64,000 nucleotides of DNA from Clostridioides sp. (GCA_031261505.1 JAISJN010000008.1:248001-312000); one strand, 5' to 3'. Shown: positions 26,401 through 35,380, counted from the stretch's first letter. The notes: generated from the sequence alone by a model not told the origin. Numbers and translations: made by a program.

Positions 26401-26467
26401 CAACAAACGCCTGAATAAACGACATTGTTAAATACACGACATTAAAAAATAAGATGGAAGGGAGCAG

Positions 26468-26526
26468 TCAAAACAAGTTGGTTTGGTAACCGAATTAACT
26501 ATTTTTGTTTTTTTACCAAGTTTTGA
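26468..26526 (+). promoter_or_regulatory. Inverted repeat between ribosome binding site and start codon
   Basis: TCAAAAC, eight bases, TTGGTAA on the left; TTACCAAGTTTTGA on the right. With the left insert bulged out, 14 pairs can form. The only good ribosome binding site, AAGGGAG (26458-26464), is three bases before the hairpin, and ATG 26535 is eight bases after it. Folded, the two come into normal spacing. Confidence 0.5.
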
Positions 26527-26534
26527 CGAATATT

Positions 26535-27977
26535 ATGAAATATAAAATAGGCTTCGTAACTGCCAATGGTTCAAATAATTACAAGATCAGCGAGATATTA
26601 AAAGACTTGAGCGACAGATGTGACGTGGAAACTATTGAGTTTAATAATTTCCGAGCTTACTCTGAACTACTAGATGTATACCATATGTGCGAGAAAAAAT
26701 ACGATGGATTAGTCTTTTCTAATGCTGTCGCATATTCAATGATAAGGTTTAACGTAGATGATATTAAGATACCTATAGGGTATATTAGGATAAACGAAAA
26801 AGATTTTCACTCTGAAACCGTATTGAAGATGATCGATGACGGAGGACATGATCCATCTAGAATATTTGTAGACTTTTTGATTTTTGACGACGATTACTAC
26901 GATATTATTAAATACAACGCCAAGAACGATTACAACGCATTTGCTATATTTGATATGTTCAAGTGTCCATACATCATAATGTATCCAACACTCGAATCCC
27001 AACATTCACCATTTTCTACAAAACCTTTAGGATACAAACACTTAATAATAGATACGGATTTGTACAGTGATAAGCTAATCACAATTCACCAGTACATATG
27101 GGAGAACAACCTGGCTGATCTTTTGGTTACTTCTTCTTCTGTAGTCGCTGAGCAGTTAAAAGAACTTGGATACAATTACCTTTATATGACTCCATCGGAT
27201 TCCTCTGTCTTCAATACATTTAGACATATGATTTCGCTCTTAGACATCAAGAAATTAGACGATAACAAGAGTGCTACCGGTATAATAACTATGGATTCAC
27301 ATAAGTTGACAGATGAGAGGTTCCTCTTTGAAAGCGAGATTATATTAGACGACCTCTATCACTCAATAAAAAATTTCTTGAGTAAAAAAGGTTTCTTCGG
27401 AATAGAAGTCGAGAAAAAATCACTTAGAATCGAGTTAAACACCACTAAATCAGTTCTTTTGGATTTAACAGCTGGGTATAAGAGGTTCTTCTTTAATGAT
27501 TTATTAGAGAAAATGTACTATATTTTAAATATTGGTTGGGGTGTTGGGAATACAAAATCTCATTCCGAAAGCAATGCAAGAGCCGCTAATATAAAGTCAT
27601 CTGAACACAAGGGAAACTGTTCTTTTGTAATAGATGAAAACGATAAGGTCTACGGACCACTTCGCACAAACAGTAAATATTCAAGCTCTGCAAACCACCA
27701 AGCAGTAGAGATGTTGTCTAAGAACATCCCTCTATCCAGTTCGAGCATTCACAAGATAATTGCAGTAATTGAACAGAGGGGCAACAACGACATCACGTCT
27801 AGAATTTTGGCAGACCACCTAAATGTGACTGTCAGGACGGCTAACAGGATACTGAAAGTTCTACACGAGGCAAATATAGCAAGTTTGATATACGACACTG
27901 GAATAAGTAGGGACAGGGGACGTCCAGAAAAGATTTATAGAATTGACTTTACTCCTGCACTTTCTAAATTTATGTAG
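26535..27977 (+). CDS. Unrecognised regulator: sensor-like N-terminus, cyclase-like palm, winged helix
   Basis: 480 residues from ATG 26535 (a TTG at 26505 would add ten). I do not recognise a named family. Residues about 1-230 look like an alpha/beta sensor of the PrpR-N or periplasmic-binding kind (KIGFVTANGSNNYKISEIL, DLLVTSSSVVAEQLKELG). Residues about 245-390 resemble a degenerate GGDEF or GTP-cyclohydrolase III palm (ILNIGWGVGNTKSHSESNAR, then FVIDENDKVYGPL). Residues about 410-475 are a winged helix (DITSRILADHLNVTVRTAN, then RGRPEKIYRIDF). It is a lone plus-strand gene between fbp and fabF. Leader structure suggests autoregulation or translational control. The target is unknown. Confidence 0.6.
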   Translation: MKYKIGFVTANGSNNYKISEILKDLSDRCDVETIEFNNFRAYSELLDVYHMCEKKYDGLVFSNAVAYSMIRFNVDDIKIPIGYIRINEKDFHSETVLKMIDDGGHDPSRIFVDFLIFDDDYYDIIKYNAKNDYNAFAIFDMFKCPYIIMYPTLESQHSPFSTKPLGYKHLIIDTDLYSDKLITIHQYIWENNLADLLVTSSSVVAEQLKELGYNYLYMTPSDSSVFNTFRHMISLLDIKKLDDNKSATGIITMDSHKLTDERFLFESEIILDDLYHSIKNFLSKKGFFGIEVEKKSLRIELNTTKSVLLDLTAGYKRFFFNDLLEKMYYILNIGWGVGNTKSHSESNARAANIKSSEHKGNCSFVIDENDKVYGPLRTNSKYSSSANHQAVEMLSKNIPLSSSSIHKIIAVIEQRGNNDITSRILADHLNVTVRTANRILKVLHEANIASLIYDTGISRDRGRPEKIYRIDFTPALSKFM

Positions 27978-27984
27978 TGTAAAT

Positions 27985-28032
27985 ATGCACAATATATAAA
28001 CTCCATCGATTTGGATTCCATACATTGTGCAT
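27985..28032 (+). terminator. Hairpin after the regulator gene
   Basis: ATGCACAAT (27985-27993) pairs with ATTGTGCAT (28024-28032), with TTATTAT after it. A moderate terminator or 3' stabilising hairpin eight bases after the stop. Confidence 0.6.
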
Positions 28033-28064
28033 TTATTATCCTTAAATTGAATTCAAGTATAAAT

Positions 28065-28110
28065 AAACGGCATTAAAATGAACTAGATCAAGTTCATTTG
28101 AATGCCGTTT
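28065..28110. terminator. Bidirectional terminator between the regulator and fabF
   Basis: AAACGGCATT pairs with AATGCCGTTT and AATGAACT with AGTTCATT inside. T runs follow on plus. It separates two converging transcripts. Confidence 0.85.
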
Positions 28111-28145
28111 TTATCTATTTGTATTTTGTATCTCAAATTACATTT

Positions 28146-29387
28146 CTATTTGTATTTTTTAAATACCAAGGTTGCGTTATGTCCACCAAATCCAAGTGAA
28201 TTTGAAAGTACACAATTTACTTCCTGTGCTCTTCCGACTTGTGGAACGTAGTCAAGGTCTAGTCCCTCTTCTGGTCTATCTAAGTTGATAGTCGGAGGAA
28301 TATATCCTTCATCTATCGCTAAAGCGCATATAACGGCTTCTATGGCTCCAGAGGCACCTAATAGATGTCCCGTCATAGATTTTGTAGATGAAACACATAG
28401 GTTGTATGCCTCTTCTCCAAATACCGTCTTTATAGCCATTGTTTCAAATCTATCGTTGTACGGAGTAGATGTACCGTGTGCATTTATATAGTCTACATCT
28501 GAGGGTGATATTCCACCATCTTTCATAGCAATCTGCATTGATCTCGCTGCACCCTCGCCATTTTCAGCTGGAGTGGTCATATGGTATGCGTCGGCAGTTG
28601 CACCGTATCCGACTACCTCGGCGTATATCTTAGCACCCCTTTGAAGAGCGTATTCTAACGCCTCTAGCACTACTATACCGGCTCCCTCGCCTATTACAAA
28701 TCCATCCCTATCCTTGTCAAAAGGTCTAGATGCCTTTAGTGGATTTTCGTTGTTAGTAGTCATAGCCTTCATATTACAAAATCCTGCAAGTGCTAGTTCT
28801 GTAACCGATGCTTCCGAGCCACCTGTCACCATTACATCGGCATCTCCTCTTTGTATAACCTTAAATGCATCTCCAATAGAATGGGTACCAGATGCACATG
28901 CGGTACAGACGTCGGTGTTTGGCCCCTTAGCGCCTAGCATGATAGATACCTGACCTGCTGCCATATTTCCTATCATCATAGGTACAAAGAACGGGCTGAC
29001 TCTTTTATTTCCCTTAGTGAGCAGAATCTCGTGTTGTTTTTCTATTGTCTCTACTCCACCGATTCCAGATCCTATAATCACTCCGACCCTGTTTCTGTCG
29101 ACTTCATCCATGTTTAGCCTTGCGTCTTCAACTGCCATAACCGCTGAAGCTGCTGCGTACTGGGTAAATCTATCTAGTCTCTTCGCTTCTTTTTTGCTTA
29201 CGTATTTTTCTGGGTCGAAGTCTTTTACTTCACCAGCTATCTGAGTCTGGTATGGCTCTGGATCAAAATGAGTTATTCTAGCCACACCTGAAACTCCTGA
29301 TTTTATATTATTCCAGAACTCTTCTTTGTCGTTTCCAACTGGAGTTACACATCCAAGTCCTGTTATCACTACTCTTCTATTCTCCAT
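28146..29387 (-). CDS. fabF: Beta-ketoacyl-ACP synthase II
   Basis: A 413-residue condensing enzyme that extends acyl-ACP with malonyl-ACP. The active Cys lies in [13 protein letters not shown] (about 160), with the two His in [12 protein letters not shown] and [14 protein letters not shown]. The frame is open to 29399; GGAGGAAGCA precedes ATG 29387. It is the last gene of the FapR-controlled fatty acid operon, 23 bases after acpP, and a terminator follows. FabF also sets membrane fluidity by handling long unsaturated chains in other bacteria. Confidence 0.97.
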   Translation of the reverse strand: MENRRVVITGLGCVTPVGNDKEEFWNNIKSGVSGVARITHFDPEPYQTQIAGEVKDFDPEKYVSKKEAKRLDRFTQYAAASAVMAVEDARLNMDEVDRNRVGVIIGSGIGGVETIEKQHEILLTKGNKRVSPFFVPMMIGNMAAGQVSIMLGAKGPNTDVCTACASGTHSIGDAFKVIQRGDADVMVTGGSEASVTELALAGFCNMKAMTTNNENPLKASRPFDKDRDGFVIGEGAGIVVLEALEYALQRGAKIYAEVVGYGATADAYHMTTPAENGEGAARSMQIAMKDGGISPSDVDYINAHGTSTPYNDRFETMAIKTVFGEEAYNLCVSSTKSMTGHLLGASGAIEAVICALAIDEGYIPPTINLDRPEEGLDLDYVPQVGRAQEVNCVLSNSLGFGGHNATLVFKKYK

Positions 29388-29410
29388 TGCTTCCTCCAAA
29401 TTACTGGCGA

Positions 29411-29635
29411 TTATTTATGTGCTTCTACGTATTTTGCTATATCGCCTATAGTTTTGAATTTCTCTGCCTCTTCGTCTGGTATTTCTATTCCAAATTCATC
29501 TTCTAACGCCATTATTATTTCCACTGCGTCTAGTGAATCCGCTTCTAGATCTTTCATCAAAGATGTCTCCTGTGTTATCACCTTATCTTCTACTCCTAAT
29601 TGATCAACTATTATTTCTACAACTTTATCAAACAT
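29411..29635 (-). CDS. acpP: Acyl carrier protein
   Basis: A 74-residue acidic helical protein. Ser in [20 protein letters not shown] is the phosphopantetheine attachment site (DSL). It carries growing acyl chains between the Fab enzymes encoded around it. AGGAGGAATTAAA precedes ATG 29635. Confidence 0.97.
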   Translation of the reverse strand: MFDKVVEIIVDQLGVEDKVITQETSLMKDLEADSLDAVEIIMALEDEFGIEIPDEEAEKFKTIGDIAKYVEAHK

Positions 29636-29673
29636 TTTAATTCCTCCTAATTTTTGCTTTTAATTTAATTTTT

Positions 29674-30420
29674 TTACTGCATTACCATTCCGCCGTCTAC
29701 GTTTATAACCTGACCTGTCACATAGCTAGATAGGTCACTGACTAAAAACGCGACTACGTTTGCTATATCTTCTGGTTTTCCAAAACTTTTCTTTGGAATA
29801 CTCTTTAGCATCTCGTCTCTTACCTCGTCTTTCAATACTGCCGTCATATCCGTCTCGATAAATCCAGGCGCAACTGCGTTTATATTTATGTTTCTAGATG
29901 CTAATTCTCTAGCTGTTGCCTTTGTGAAGCCTATTACTCCAGCCTTTGAAGCACAGTAGTTAGCCTGTCCCGCATTTCCAATTATTCCAACGACTGACGA
30001 CATATTTACGACTTTTCCGTATTTCTTTTTCATCATGTACTTTGCAGCTGTCTTTGTACAGTTGAACACGCCCTTTAGGTTGATATCCACAACAGCATCG
30101 AAGTCTTCTTCCTTCATTCTCATGAGAAGTCCATCTCTTGTTATACCTGCATTGTTCACAAGTATATCTATCTTTCCAAATTCTTCAACTACTTCATCCA
30201 TCATCTTCTGTACTTCTTCAAACTTAGATACATCGCATTTTACGCTCCTACATCTCACTCCAAGCGATTCTATTTCTTCCTCAGCAGTTTTTGCGACTTC
30301 TGCATTTGATGTGTAGTTGATAACTATATCTGCACCTAATGACGCCAGTTTCCTTGCAACTGCATTTCCGATTCCTCTTGAACCGCCTGTCACAATAGCA
30401 ACTCTACCAGTTAAATTCAT
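29674..30420 (-). CDS. fabG: 3-oxoacyl-ACP reductase
   Basis: A 248-residue short-chain dehydrogenase. NAD(P)-binding TGGSRGIG (about residue 11), NNAGITRDG (about 88), catalytic Ser in NMSSVVGIIG, and YCASKAG with the Tyr-Lys pair (about 153). It reduces 3-oxoacyl-ACP with NADPH. The frame extends to 30444, but GGAGAGATACT precedes ATG 30420. It sits between fabD and acpP. A second SDR with the same overall look is at 49621. Confidence 0.96.
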   Translation of the reverse strand: MNLTGRVAIVTGGSRGIGNAVARKLASLGADIVINYTSNAEVAKTAEEEIESLGVRCRSVKCDVSKFEEVQKMMDEVVEEFGKIDILVNNAGITRDGLLMRMKEEDFDAVVDINLKGVFNCTKTAAKYMMKKKYGKVVNMSSVVGIIGNAGQANYCASKAGVIGFTKATARELASRNININAVAPGFIETDMTAVLKDEVRDEMLKSIPKKSFGKPEDIANVVAFLVSDLSSYVTGQVINVDGGMVMQ

Positions 30421-30487
30421 AGTATCTCTCCATTTCAATCTCATTTATATATCTCTAACCTCATATCAAAAGTAGAATACAGGCTCT

Positions 30488-31429
30488 CTATCTAAATTTA
30501 ATTTCAGTAAATTTTTCCAGGGAGTCGATTCCGTCTATATTATATATATCTACCTTCGCACCCTTCTTTGAAGCTATCTTCTTGATAAATCCCCTCAGAG
30601 TCTTTCCAGGTCCAATTTCTATAAACTCATCGTAACCCTCGTCGATCAATTTGGATATAGAATCTTCCCAAAGCACTGATGAACTTACCTGTTTGATGAG
30701 CTTGTCCTTATAATTGCAGGTATAGTATTCGGCATCGACATTCGCCACCACATCTACCTCTGGTTCTTTGAATTCAATTCCTTCCAGCTCTTTTTGAAGT
30801 TTCTCTCCAGCTTTTATCAACATAGACGAGTGAAACGGTCCACTTACAACTAATTCAACTGCTTTTTTGGCTCCGAGTTCCCTACAGTACTCCATAGCGT
30901 CCCTCACAGCTTCTACCTCTCCAGATATTACTATCTGACCTGGACAGTTGTAATTTGCTACCTCTACTATCCCATCTCGTACTTTTGAAATAGCTTCATT
31001 CACTAGTTCTCTATCTAGTCCAAGGATCGCCGCCATAGTTCCTTCGCCTACCGGTACAGTATCCTGCATATATCTGCCCCTCTTTTTAACCAATTTCACT
31101 GCCTCTTTGAAATCCAAGACTCCAGCTGCGACTAGTGCTGAATACTCGCCTAGCGACAATCCCAGGCATGCGTCGTATTTCAAATCTACCTTGTCTCGAA
31201 ATGCCATTAACGCCGATATACTGTGTATAAGTATTGCAGGTTGGGTGTTTTCAGTCAGAGAAAGTTCTTCGTCTGGATCTTCAAACATCATGTTTTTTAT
31301 ATCGATATCCAGAGCCGAATTTGCCTCGTCTATAATGGCTCTAGCTTTTTCACTGACTTCGTATAAATCCCTTGCCATTCCCTTGTACTGGGCACCTTGT
31401 CCCGGGAATACTAATGCTGTTTTTCCCAT
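30488..31429 (-). CDS. fabD: Malonyl-CoA:ACP transacylase
   Basis: A 313-residue acyltransferase. FPGQGAQYKGM near the N-terminus, nucleophile Ser in GLSLGEYSALVAAG (about 90), and His in SGPFHSSMLIKAG (about 200). It moves malonyl from CoA to ACP. TTGGAGGAAAATAT precedes ATG 31429, so the 18-residue upstream extension is rejected. It is 119 bases after fabK, the widest gap inside the operon; that gap holds an ATCCAG/CTGGAT hairpin. Confidence 0.96.
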   Translation of the reverse strand: MGKTALVFPGQGAQYKGMARDLYEVSEKARAIIDEANSALDIDIKNMMFEDPDEELSLTENTQPAILIHSISALMAFRDKVDLKYDACLGLSLGEYSALVAAGVLDFKEAVKLVKKRGRYMQDTVPVGEGTMAAILGLDRELVNEAISKVRDGIVEVANYNCPGQIVISGEVEAVRDAMEYCRELGAKKAVELVVSGPFHSSMLIKAGEKLQKELEGIEFKEPEVDVVANVDAEYYTCNYKDKLIKQVSSSVLWEDSISKLIDEGYDEFIEIGPGKTLRGFIKKIASKKGAKVDIYNIDGIDSLEKFTEIKFR

Positions 31430-31548
31430 ATATTTTCCTCCAATGACATCTTTGGATAGGGGGTTATCAATCTGAACAAGCATTCTCTATTAGGTAGTAC
31501 TTCTCAATCCAGATTGGCTATCTCAACCCTGGATAGACCTTAGAAATT

Positions 31549-32481
31549 CTAGTCTATGCCTAAATTTCCTATCACGCTTTTAGCCTCGTCAATCATATCT
31601 TCAACTATATCTTTACATGGCTTGATATCTTTTACCATAGCCGCTATCTGTCCCGACATGAACGAGCCTTTTTCTTTGTCTCCATCTATTTTTGCCATTC
31701 TAAGGGCTCCTGTTCCCATAAGTTCTAGTTCTTCAGGAGTTGCACCATCGTTTTCTGCGTTTAAAAATACTTTTGTCATCTTATTTTTAAGGGATCTGAC
31801 TGGATGTCCTGTCGATCTTCCCGTAACTATCGCATCCCTGTCCCTTGCCTTTATTATCATCTGTTTGTAGTTGTCATGGGCACTGCATTCATCGCTGCAG
31901 ATAAATCTAGTCCCAACTTGAACTCCCTCTGCACCTAGTGCAAAGGCCGCTGCCATCCCTCTACCGTCAGCTATTCCTCCAGCTGCTATTACCGGTACAC
32001 TTACTGCATCTGCGACCTGAGGAGCCAAGACCATAGTGGTCAACTCACCTATATGTCCTCCAGCTTCAGTACCCTCTATTATTATAGCGGTGGCACCTAC
32101 TTTTTCCATTCTCTGTGCAAGCGCTACGGTCGGTACAACTGGTACGACCCTAACTCCAGCTTTTTTTAATCTATCCATGTATTTTGCAGGATTACCTGCT
32201 CCTGTTGTTATTACGCTTACTTTTTCTTCTATTACTAAATCTATCAGATCATCTGCAAATGGAGACATCAGCATTATATTTACACCAAACGTCTTATCTG
32301 TCAACTCCCTGCATTTTTTTATCTCAGCCTTGATTGCTTCTTTTGGAGCACTTCCTCCTGCGATCAGACCTAGTCCTCCTGCATTTGATACTGCGCTCGC
32401 CAAATTGGCATCTGCAACCCAAGCCATTCCACCTTGTATTATCGGGTATTTAATATCCAATAATTCACATACTCTATTCAT
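31549..32481 (-). CDS. fabK: Enoyl-ACP reductase II (FMN type)
   Basis: A 310-residue TIM-barrel flavoprotein of the nitronate monooxygenase/FabK group. PIIQGGMAWVADANLASAVS starts it, with GTEAGGHIG (about 136), VPVIAAGGIADGRG (about 168) and GAEGVQVGTRF (about 190). It carries out the last reduction of each chain cycle with NADH. FabK replaces FabI in many clostridia and streptococci and is not blocked by triclosan. No fabI or fabZ is visible in this operon. GGAGGTATATA precedes ATG 32481. Confidence 0.94.
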   Translation of the reverse strand: MNRVCELLDIKYPIIQGGMAWVADANLASAVSNAGGLGLIAGGSAPKEAIKAEIKKCRELTDKTFGVNIMLMSPFADDLIDLVIEEKVSVITTGAGNPAKYMDRLKKAGVRVVPVVPTVALAQRMEKVGATAIIIEGTEAGGHIGELTTMVLAPQVADAVSVPVIAAGGIADGRGMAAAFALGAEGVQVGTRFICSDECSAHDNYKQMIIKARDRDAIVTGRSTGHPVRSLKNKMTKVFLNAENDGATPEELELMGTGALRMAKIDGDKEKGSFMSGQIAAMVKDIKPCKDIVEDMIDEAKSVIGNLGID

Positions 32482-32500
32482 TATATACCTCCAAATATGT

Positions 32501-32519
32501 AGTAGGAGATACTCCTACT
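32501..32519 (-). promoter_or_regulatory. Perfect hairpin between fabH and fabK
   Basis: AGTAGGAG pairs with CTCCTACT around three bases, just after the fabH stop and 12 or more bases ahead of the fabK ribosome binding site. No T run follows. It may protect or separate the messages. Confidence 0.45.
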
Positions 32520-32520
32520 T

Positions 32521-33507
32521 TTAAAGCGACCAATTGATAACCGCTGAGCCCCATGTAAGACCACCACCGAAGCCAACTATAACGACATTGTCCCCTTTTT
32601 TGATTTTACCTTCCCTGTAGGCTTCATCCATAGCTACCGGAATTGACGCACTAGACATATTTCCATACCTATCTATGTTCACGTACACCTTTTCCATATC
32701 GAGTCCAAGCCTCTTAGCTGATGCCTCGATTATCCTAATATTAGCTTGGTGTGGAACGTAGAAATTTATATCCTCAGGTGCTAGACCTGCCTTTTCTATT
32801 GCTATAATCGATGCTTCTTCCATCTTTCTAACCGCGAATTTAAACACGTTAGAACCCGACATAGTGACCTTGTGTAGATTTTTATCCACGCTTTCATGGC
32901 TGGCTGGCATTCTAGAGCCTCCAGCGCTAATCTGCAGATAATCCCTACCCGATCCATCGGCTCCTATATAAGTTGATCTAATTCCACCTTCTTCAACCCT
33001 ACCGACTACAGCTGCTCCAGCCCCATCTCCAAATAGTACGGCAGTCTTCCTATCTTCGTAGTTTGTTATCGTAGACAAGGTTTCAACACCTACTACCAAG
33101 ATATTCTCGTACATCCCGTTCTCTATGAACTGAGTCGCTACTGTAAGCCCGTATACAAAGCCAGAACAAGCGGCAGACAAGTCAAACGCCGCTGCGTTTA
33201 CGGCTCCAAGCTTGTCTTGAAGTATACAAGATACAGACGGCAATGAAGAATCTGGAGTTATCGTAGACACTATAATCATATCCAGTTCTTCTGGTTTTAT
33301 CCTTGAGGATTCAATTGCCTTTTTAGCTGCGTTGAATGCGAGGTCAGACGATGCCTCGCCCTCAGCAATTCTTCGCCTTTCTTTTATACCTGTACGAGTT
33401 GTAATCCATTCATCAGATGTGTCCATAATATGCTCGAAATAATAATTATCGACCCTCTCTTCTGGAACTTGACTTCCAACTCCTATTATCCCTGCTTTGT
33501 TTTTCAT
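32521..33507 (-). CDS. fabH: Beta-ketoacyl-ACP synthase III
   Basis: A 328-residue thiolase-fold enzyme that starts chains by joining acetyl- or branched acyl-CoA to malonyl-ACP. Cys lies in FDLSAACSGFVYGL (about 112), His in YVPHQANIRIIEA (about 250) and Asn in GNMSSASIP (about 280). GGAGGAATAGA precedes ATG 33507; the longer frame overlaps plsX and is rejected. The binding site lies inside the end of plsX, so translation is coupled. Confidence 0.97.
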   Translation of the reverse strand: MKNKAGIIGVGSQVPEERVDNYYFEHIMDTSDEWITTRTGIKERRRIAEGEASSDLAFNAAKKAIESSRIKPEELDMIIVSTITPDSSLPSVSCILQDKLGAVNAAAFDLSAACSGFVYGLTVATQFIENGMYENILVVGVETLSTITNYEDRKTAVLFGDGAGAAVVGRVEEGGIRSTYIGADGSGRDYLQISAGGSRMPASHESVDKNLHKVTMSGSNVFKFAVRKMEEASIIAIEKAGLAPEDINFYVPHQANIRIIEASAKRLGLDMEKVYVNIDRYGNMSSASIPVAMDEAYREGKIKKGDNVVIVGFGGGLTWGSAVINWSL

Positions 33508-33508
33508 T

Positions 33509-34519
33509 CTATTCCTCCGTATGAGTAAATACTTGTGAAAACTCCTTGATATCATCTACGACGTTTCCATTTGCAAATTTAATGCCCTGGTTTATCGCGT
33601 TTTTGATCGCAGTTGCGTCCGAACTACCGTGTGCCTTTATAACTCCGCCGTTCAACCCTAGAAGCGGTGCTCCACCGTACTCAGAGTAATCCATAAGTGA
33701 TTTCAACTTAACGACCTGATCTTTTAAAAGCAAGGCTCCTATCTTGCTCTTAGCATTAGACATGAACGCCTCTTTTAGGAGTGAAAATATAGACATAGCT
33801 GCACCTTCAACCGACTTCAAAAGTACATTTCCTGTAAATCCATCACAGACTATGATATCGGTGAATGCATTCAACGCCTCTCTAGACTCAACATTTCCTA
33901 TAAAGTTTATACCTTCCATCTCTTTTATAAGATCAAATGATTTTTTTACTAAATCATTTCCCTTTCCTTCTTCAAGACCTATATTTAAAACCGCAACCCT
34001 AGGGTTTTCAATCTCAAGTACTTTTTTTGCATATATATCGCTCATAGCTGCGAATTCGCATAGGTTTTTCGGCTTACAGTCGGCATTTGCCCCACAATCC
34101 GCGATTAAACTAAGACCGCCCTTGACATTTGGCAAAACCGAACACAGACATGGTCTATCTATACCCTTTATCCTTCCAACTATGAACAGACCTCCAGCCA
34201 AAAGCGCTCCTGTATTTCCAGCTGAGATAACCGCATCTGCACGCCCCTCTTTCACGAGGTTTAATGCTACAACCATAGATGCGTCTTTTTTTCGCCTAAT
34301 CGCTTTAACTGGTTTGTCTTCATTTTCTATTACTTCGGTTGTATGTACTATTTCCAACTTAGTCCTATCAAAATCGTGCTTAGAGAATTCCTTCTCCAAT
34401 ATATCCCTATCGCCTGTTATTATTACCTCGACACCGTACTCTTTTATCGCCTTGCTCACACCTTCTACTGTAGAGACAGGTGCATTGTCTCCGCCCATAC
34501 CATCTATAGCTATCTTCAT
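33509..34519 (-). CDS. plsX: Phosphate acyltransferase PlsX
   Basis: A 336-residue enzyme that converts acyl-ACP to acyl phosphate, the donor for PlsY in phospholipid synthesis. Motifs are [11 protein letters not shown] at the start, [14 protein letters not shown] (about 96) and [13 protein letters not shown] (about 230). AGGAGGATTTTT precedes ATG 34519. The fapR-plsX-fab order is standard and links lipid and fatty acid synthesis. Confidence 0.96.
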   Translation of the reverse strand: MKIAIDGMGGDNAPVSTVEGVSKAIKEYGVEVIITGDRDILEKEFSKHDFDRTKLEIVHTTEVIENEDKPVKAIRRKKDASMVVALNLVKEGRADAVISAGNTGALLAGGLFIVGRIKGIDRPCLCSVLPNVKGGLSLIADCGANADCKPKNLCEFAAMSDIYAKKVLEIENPRVAVLNIGLEEGKGNDLVKKSFDLIKEMEGINFIGNVESREALNAFTDIIVCDGFTGNVLLKSVEGAAMSIFSLLKEAFMSNAKSKIGALLLKDQVVKLKSLMDYSEYGGAPLLGLNGGVIKAHGSSDATAIKNAINQGIKFANGNVVDDIKEFSQVFTHTEE

Positions 34520-34575
34520 AAAAATCCTCCTTCTTAATTCAACCTGAGTGATTCAAGGTGAATTCGCTTAAGAAA

Positions 34576-34620
34576 ATTAGACTAGCTCCCCCATTTAAAA
34601 AATAGCTTCCCTAGTCTAAT
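34576..34620 (-). promoter_or_regulatory. Hairpin overlapping the fapR stop codon
   Basis: ATTAGACTAG (34576-34585) pairs with CTAGTCTAAT (34611-34620). The fapR TAG stop is inside one arm. A short TTTTC follows on minus, so it may be a partial terminator lowering plsX transcription, or processing signal. Confidence 0.5.
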
Positions 34621-35168
34621 TCCCTAAATACGAATTCTCCTTTAAACGCCTCATCGATCTCTCTACTGTTTATAACGACTTTCACAAAGTAGTCACCGTC
34701 TTCAACCTTGTCGATTTCTGCCTTCGCTATAAGTCTATCATCTTTGCCTACCGCTGCATTTCTCTTTATATACGCAGAGTGCATCACAACTTGGGGTGCG
34801 TCTACAACTGCCATCGCGATAGACATCGCCATTGCGAAAACTTGAGTGTCTTTTATGGTATTCGTCTTCGTATAGACCATATCCTCTGTAGTCTCAAGCA
34901 TCGAGATACCGAGATGTCCAACTGAAAGTTCGAGCATTTCGCCAACCAATTCTGTTCTTCCCAAAGTCTTGACCTTTGAGCCTTGTGTTTCCGCAATAAC
35001 CTTGAGTCTTTCTCTTAATTCTGGTATATTAAGACTCATTCTATCCAGTCGTATAGTCTGGATGCTTACATTAAATAAACTCGAGAGTTCTTCGTCAGTA
35101 TAAAAAGGATCGCCATTCAATAGTTCGACCAAATCTTTTTGTCTCTGGGCCTTACTTAGTTTTTTCAT
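34611..35168 (-). CDS. fapR: Fatty acid and phospholipid synthesis repressor FapR
   Basis: A 185-residue regulator. The N-terminal DeoR-like helix-turn-helix is FYTDEELSSLFNVSIQTIRLDRMSLNIPELRER (about 22-54), and the C-terminal half is a hotdog fold (about 75-185) that binds malonyl-CoA in Bacillus and lets go of DNA. RELD ends the protein. GGAGGGATT precedes ATG 35168. A perfect FapR-type operator overlaps its own transcription start, so the operon is autoregulated. Confidence 0.95.
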   Translation of the reverse strand: MKKLSKAQRQKDLVELLNGDPFYTDEELSSLFNVSIQTIRLDRMSLNIPELRERLKVIAETQGSKVKTLGRTELVGEMLELSVGHLGISMLETTEDMVYTKTNTIKDTQVFAMAMSIAMAVVDAPQVVMHSAYIKRNAAVGKDDRLIAKAEIDKVEDGDYFVKVVINSREIDEAFKGEFVFRELD

Positions 35169-35193
35169 AATCCCTCCAAGTTGATTGTAGCAA

Positions 35194-35212
35194 ATTAGTA
35201 CCAGCTACTAAT
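35194..35212 (-). promoter_or_regulatory. FapR operator
   Basis: ATTAGTACCAGCTACTAAT, a perfect seven-base inverted repeat around CCAGC. It matches the known FapR site form (TTAGTA...TACTAA) and covers the expected transcription start. Confidence 0.88.
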
Positions 35213-35215
35213 AGT

Positions 35216-35244
35216 AGTATATAATATTGAATAGATATTTTCAA
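35216..35244 (-). promoter_or_regulatory. Sigma-A promoter of the fapR-fab operon
   Basis: TTGAAA (35239-35244), 17 bases, TATACT (35216-35221) on the minus strand. The FapR operator starts four bases beyond the -10 box. Confidence 0.85.
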
Positions 35245-35337
35245 TACTATTTTAATCCTTATCCGTGATTTACCTTAATAGTTCTAAAATATATGGCTTG
35301 AGAATTATTCCCAAACTAAGAAATCGCCATTAAACCA

Positions 35338-35367
35338 AAAAAGGCATGCAGAGTACTCTCTGCATGC
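35338..35367 (-). terminator. rpmF terminator
   Basis: GCATGCAGAG pairs perfectly with CTCTGCATGC around four bases; CTTTTTT follows on minus. It ends the DUF177-rpmF message before the fapR promoter. Confidence 0.9.
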
Positions 35368-35380
35368 TATCCCCGAGTTA

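Larger units (their letters stand above)
26049..26534 (+). other. 486-base intergenic region with a structured leader for the regulator
   Basis: No convincing larger gene. On minus near 26084-26089 there is a TATAAT that may serve fbp. On plus there is a good promoter (26309-26337), a nested palindrome (26348-26400), two ACGACATT direct repeats (26419-26426 and 26436-26443), a ribosome binding site (26458-26464) and an inverted repeat (26468-26526). A possible 11-codon upstream frame (MEGSSQNKLVW, 26454-26489) overlaps the binding site but has no clear site of its own. Confidence 0.6.

Noticed and set aside
33744-34547. 267-codon open frame on plus
   Set aside because: Antisense to plsX; no motif or start signal.
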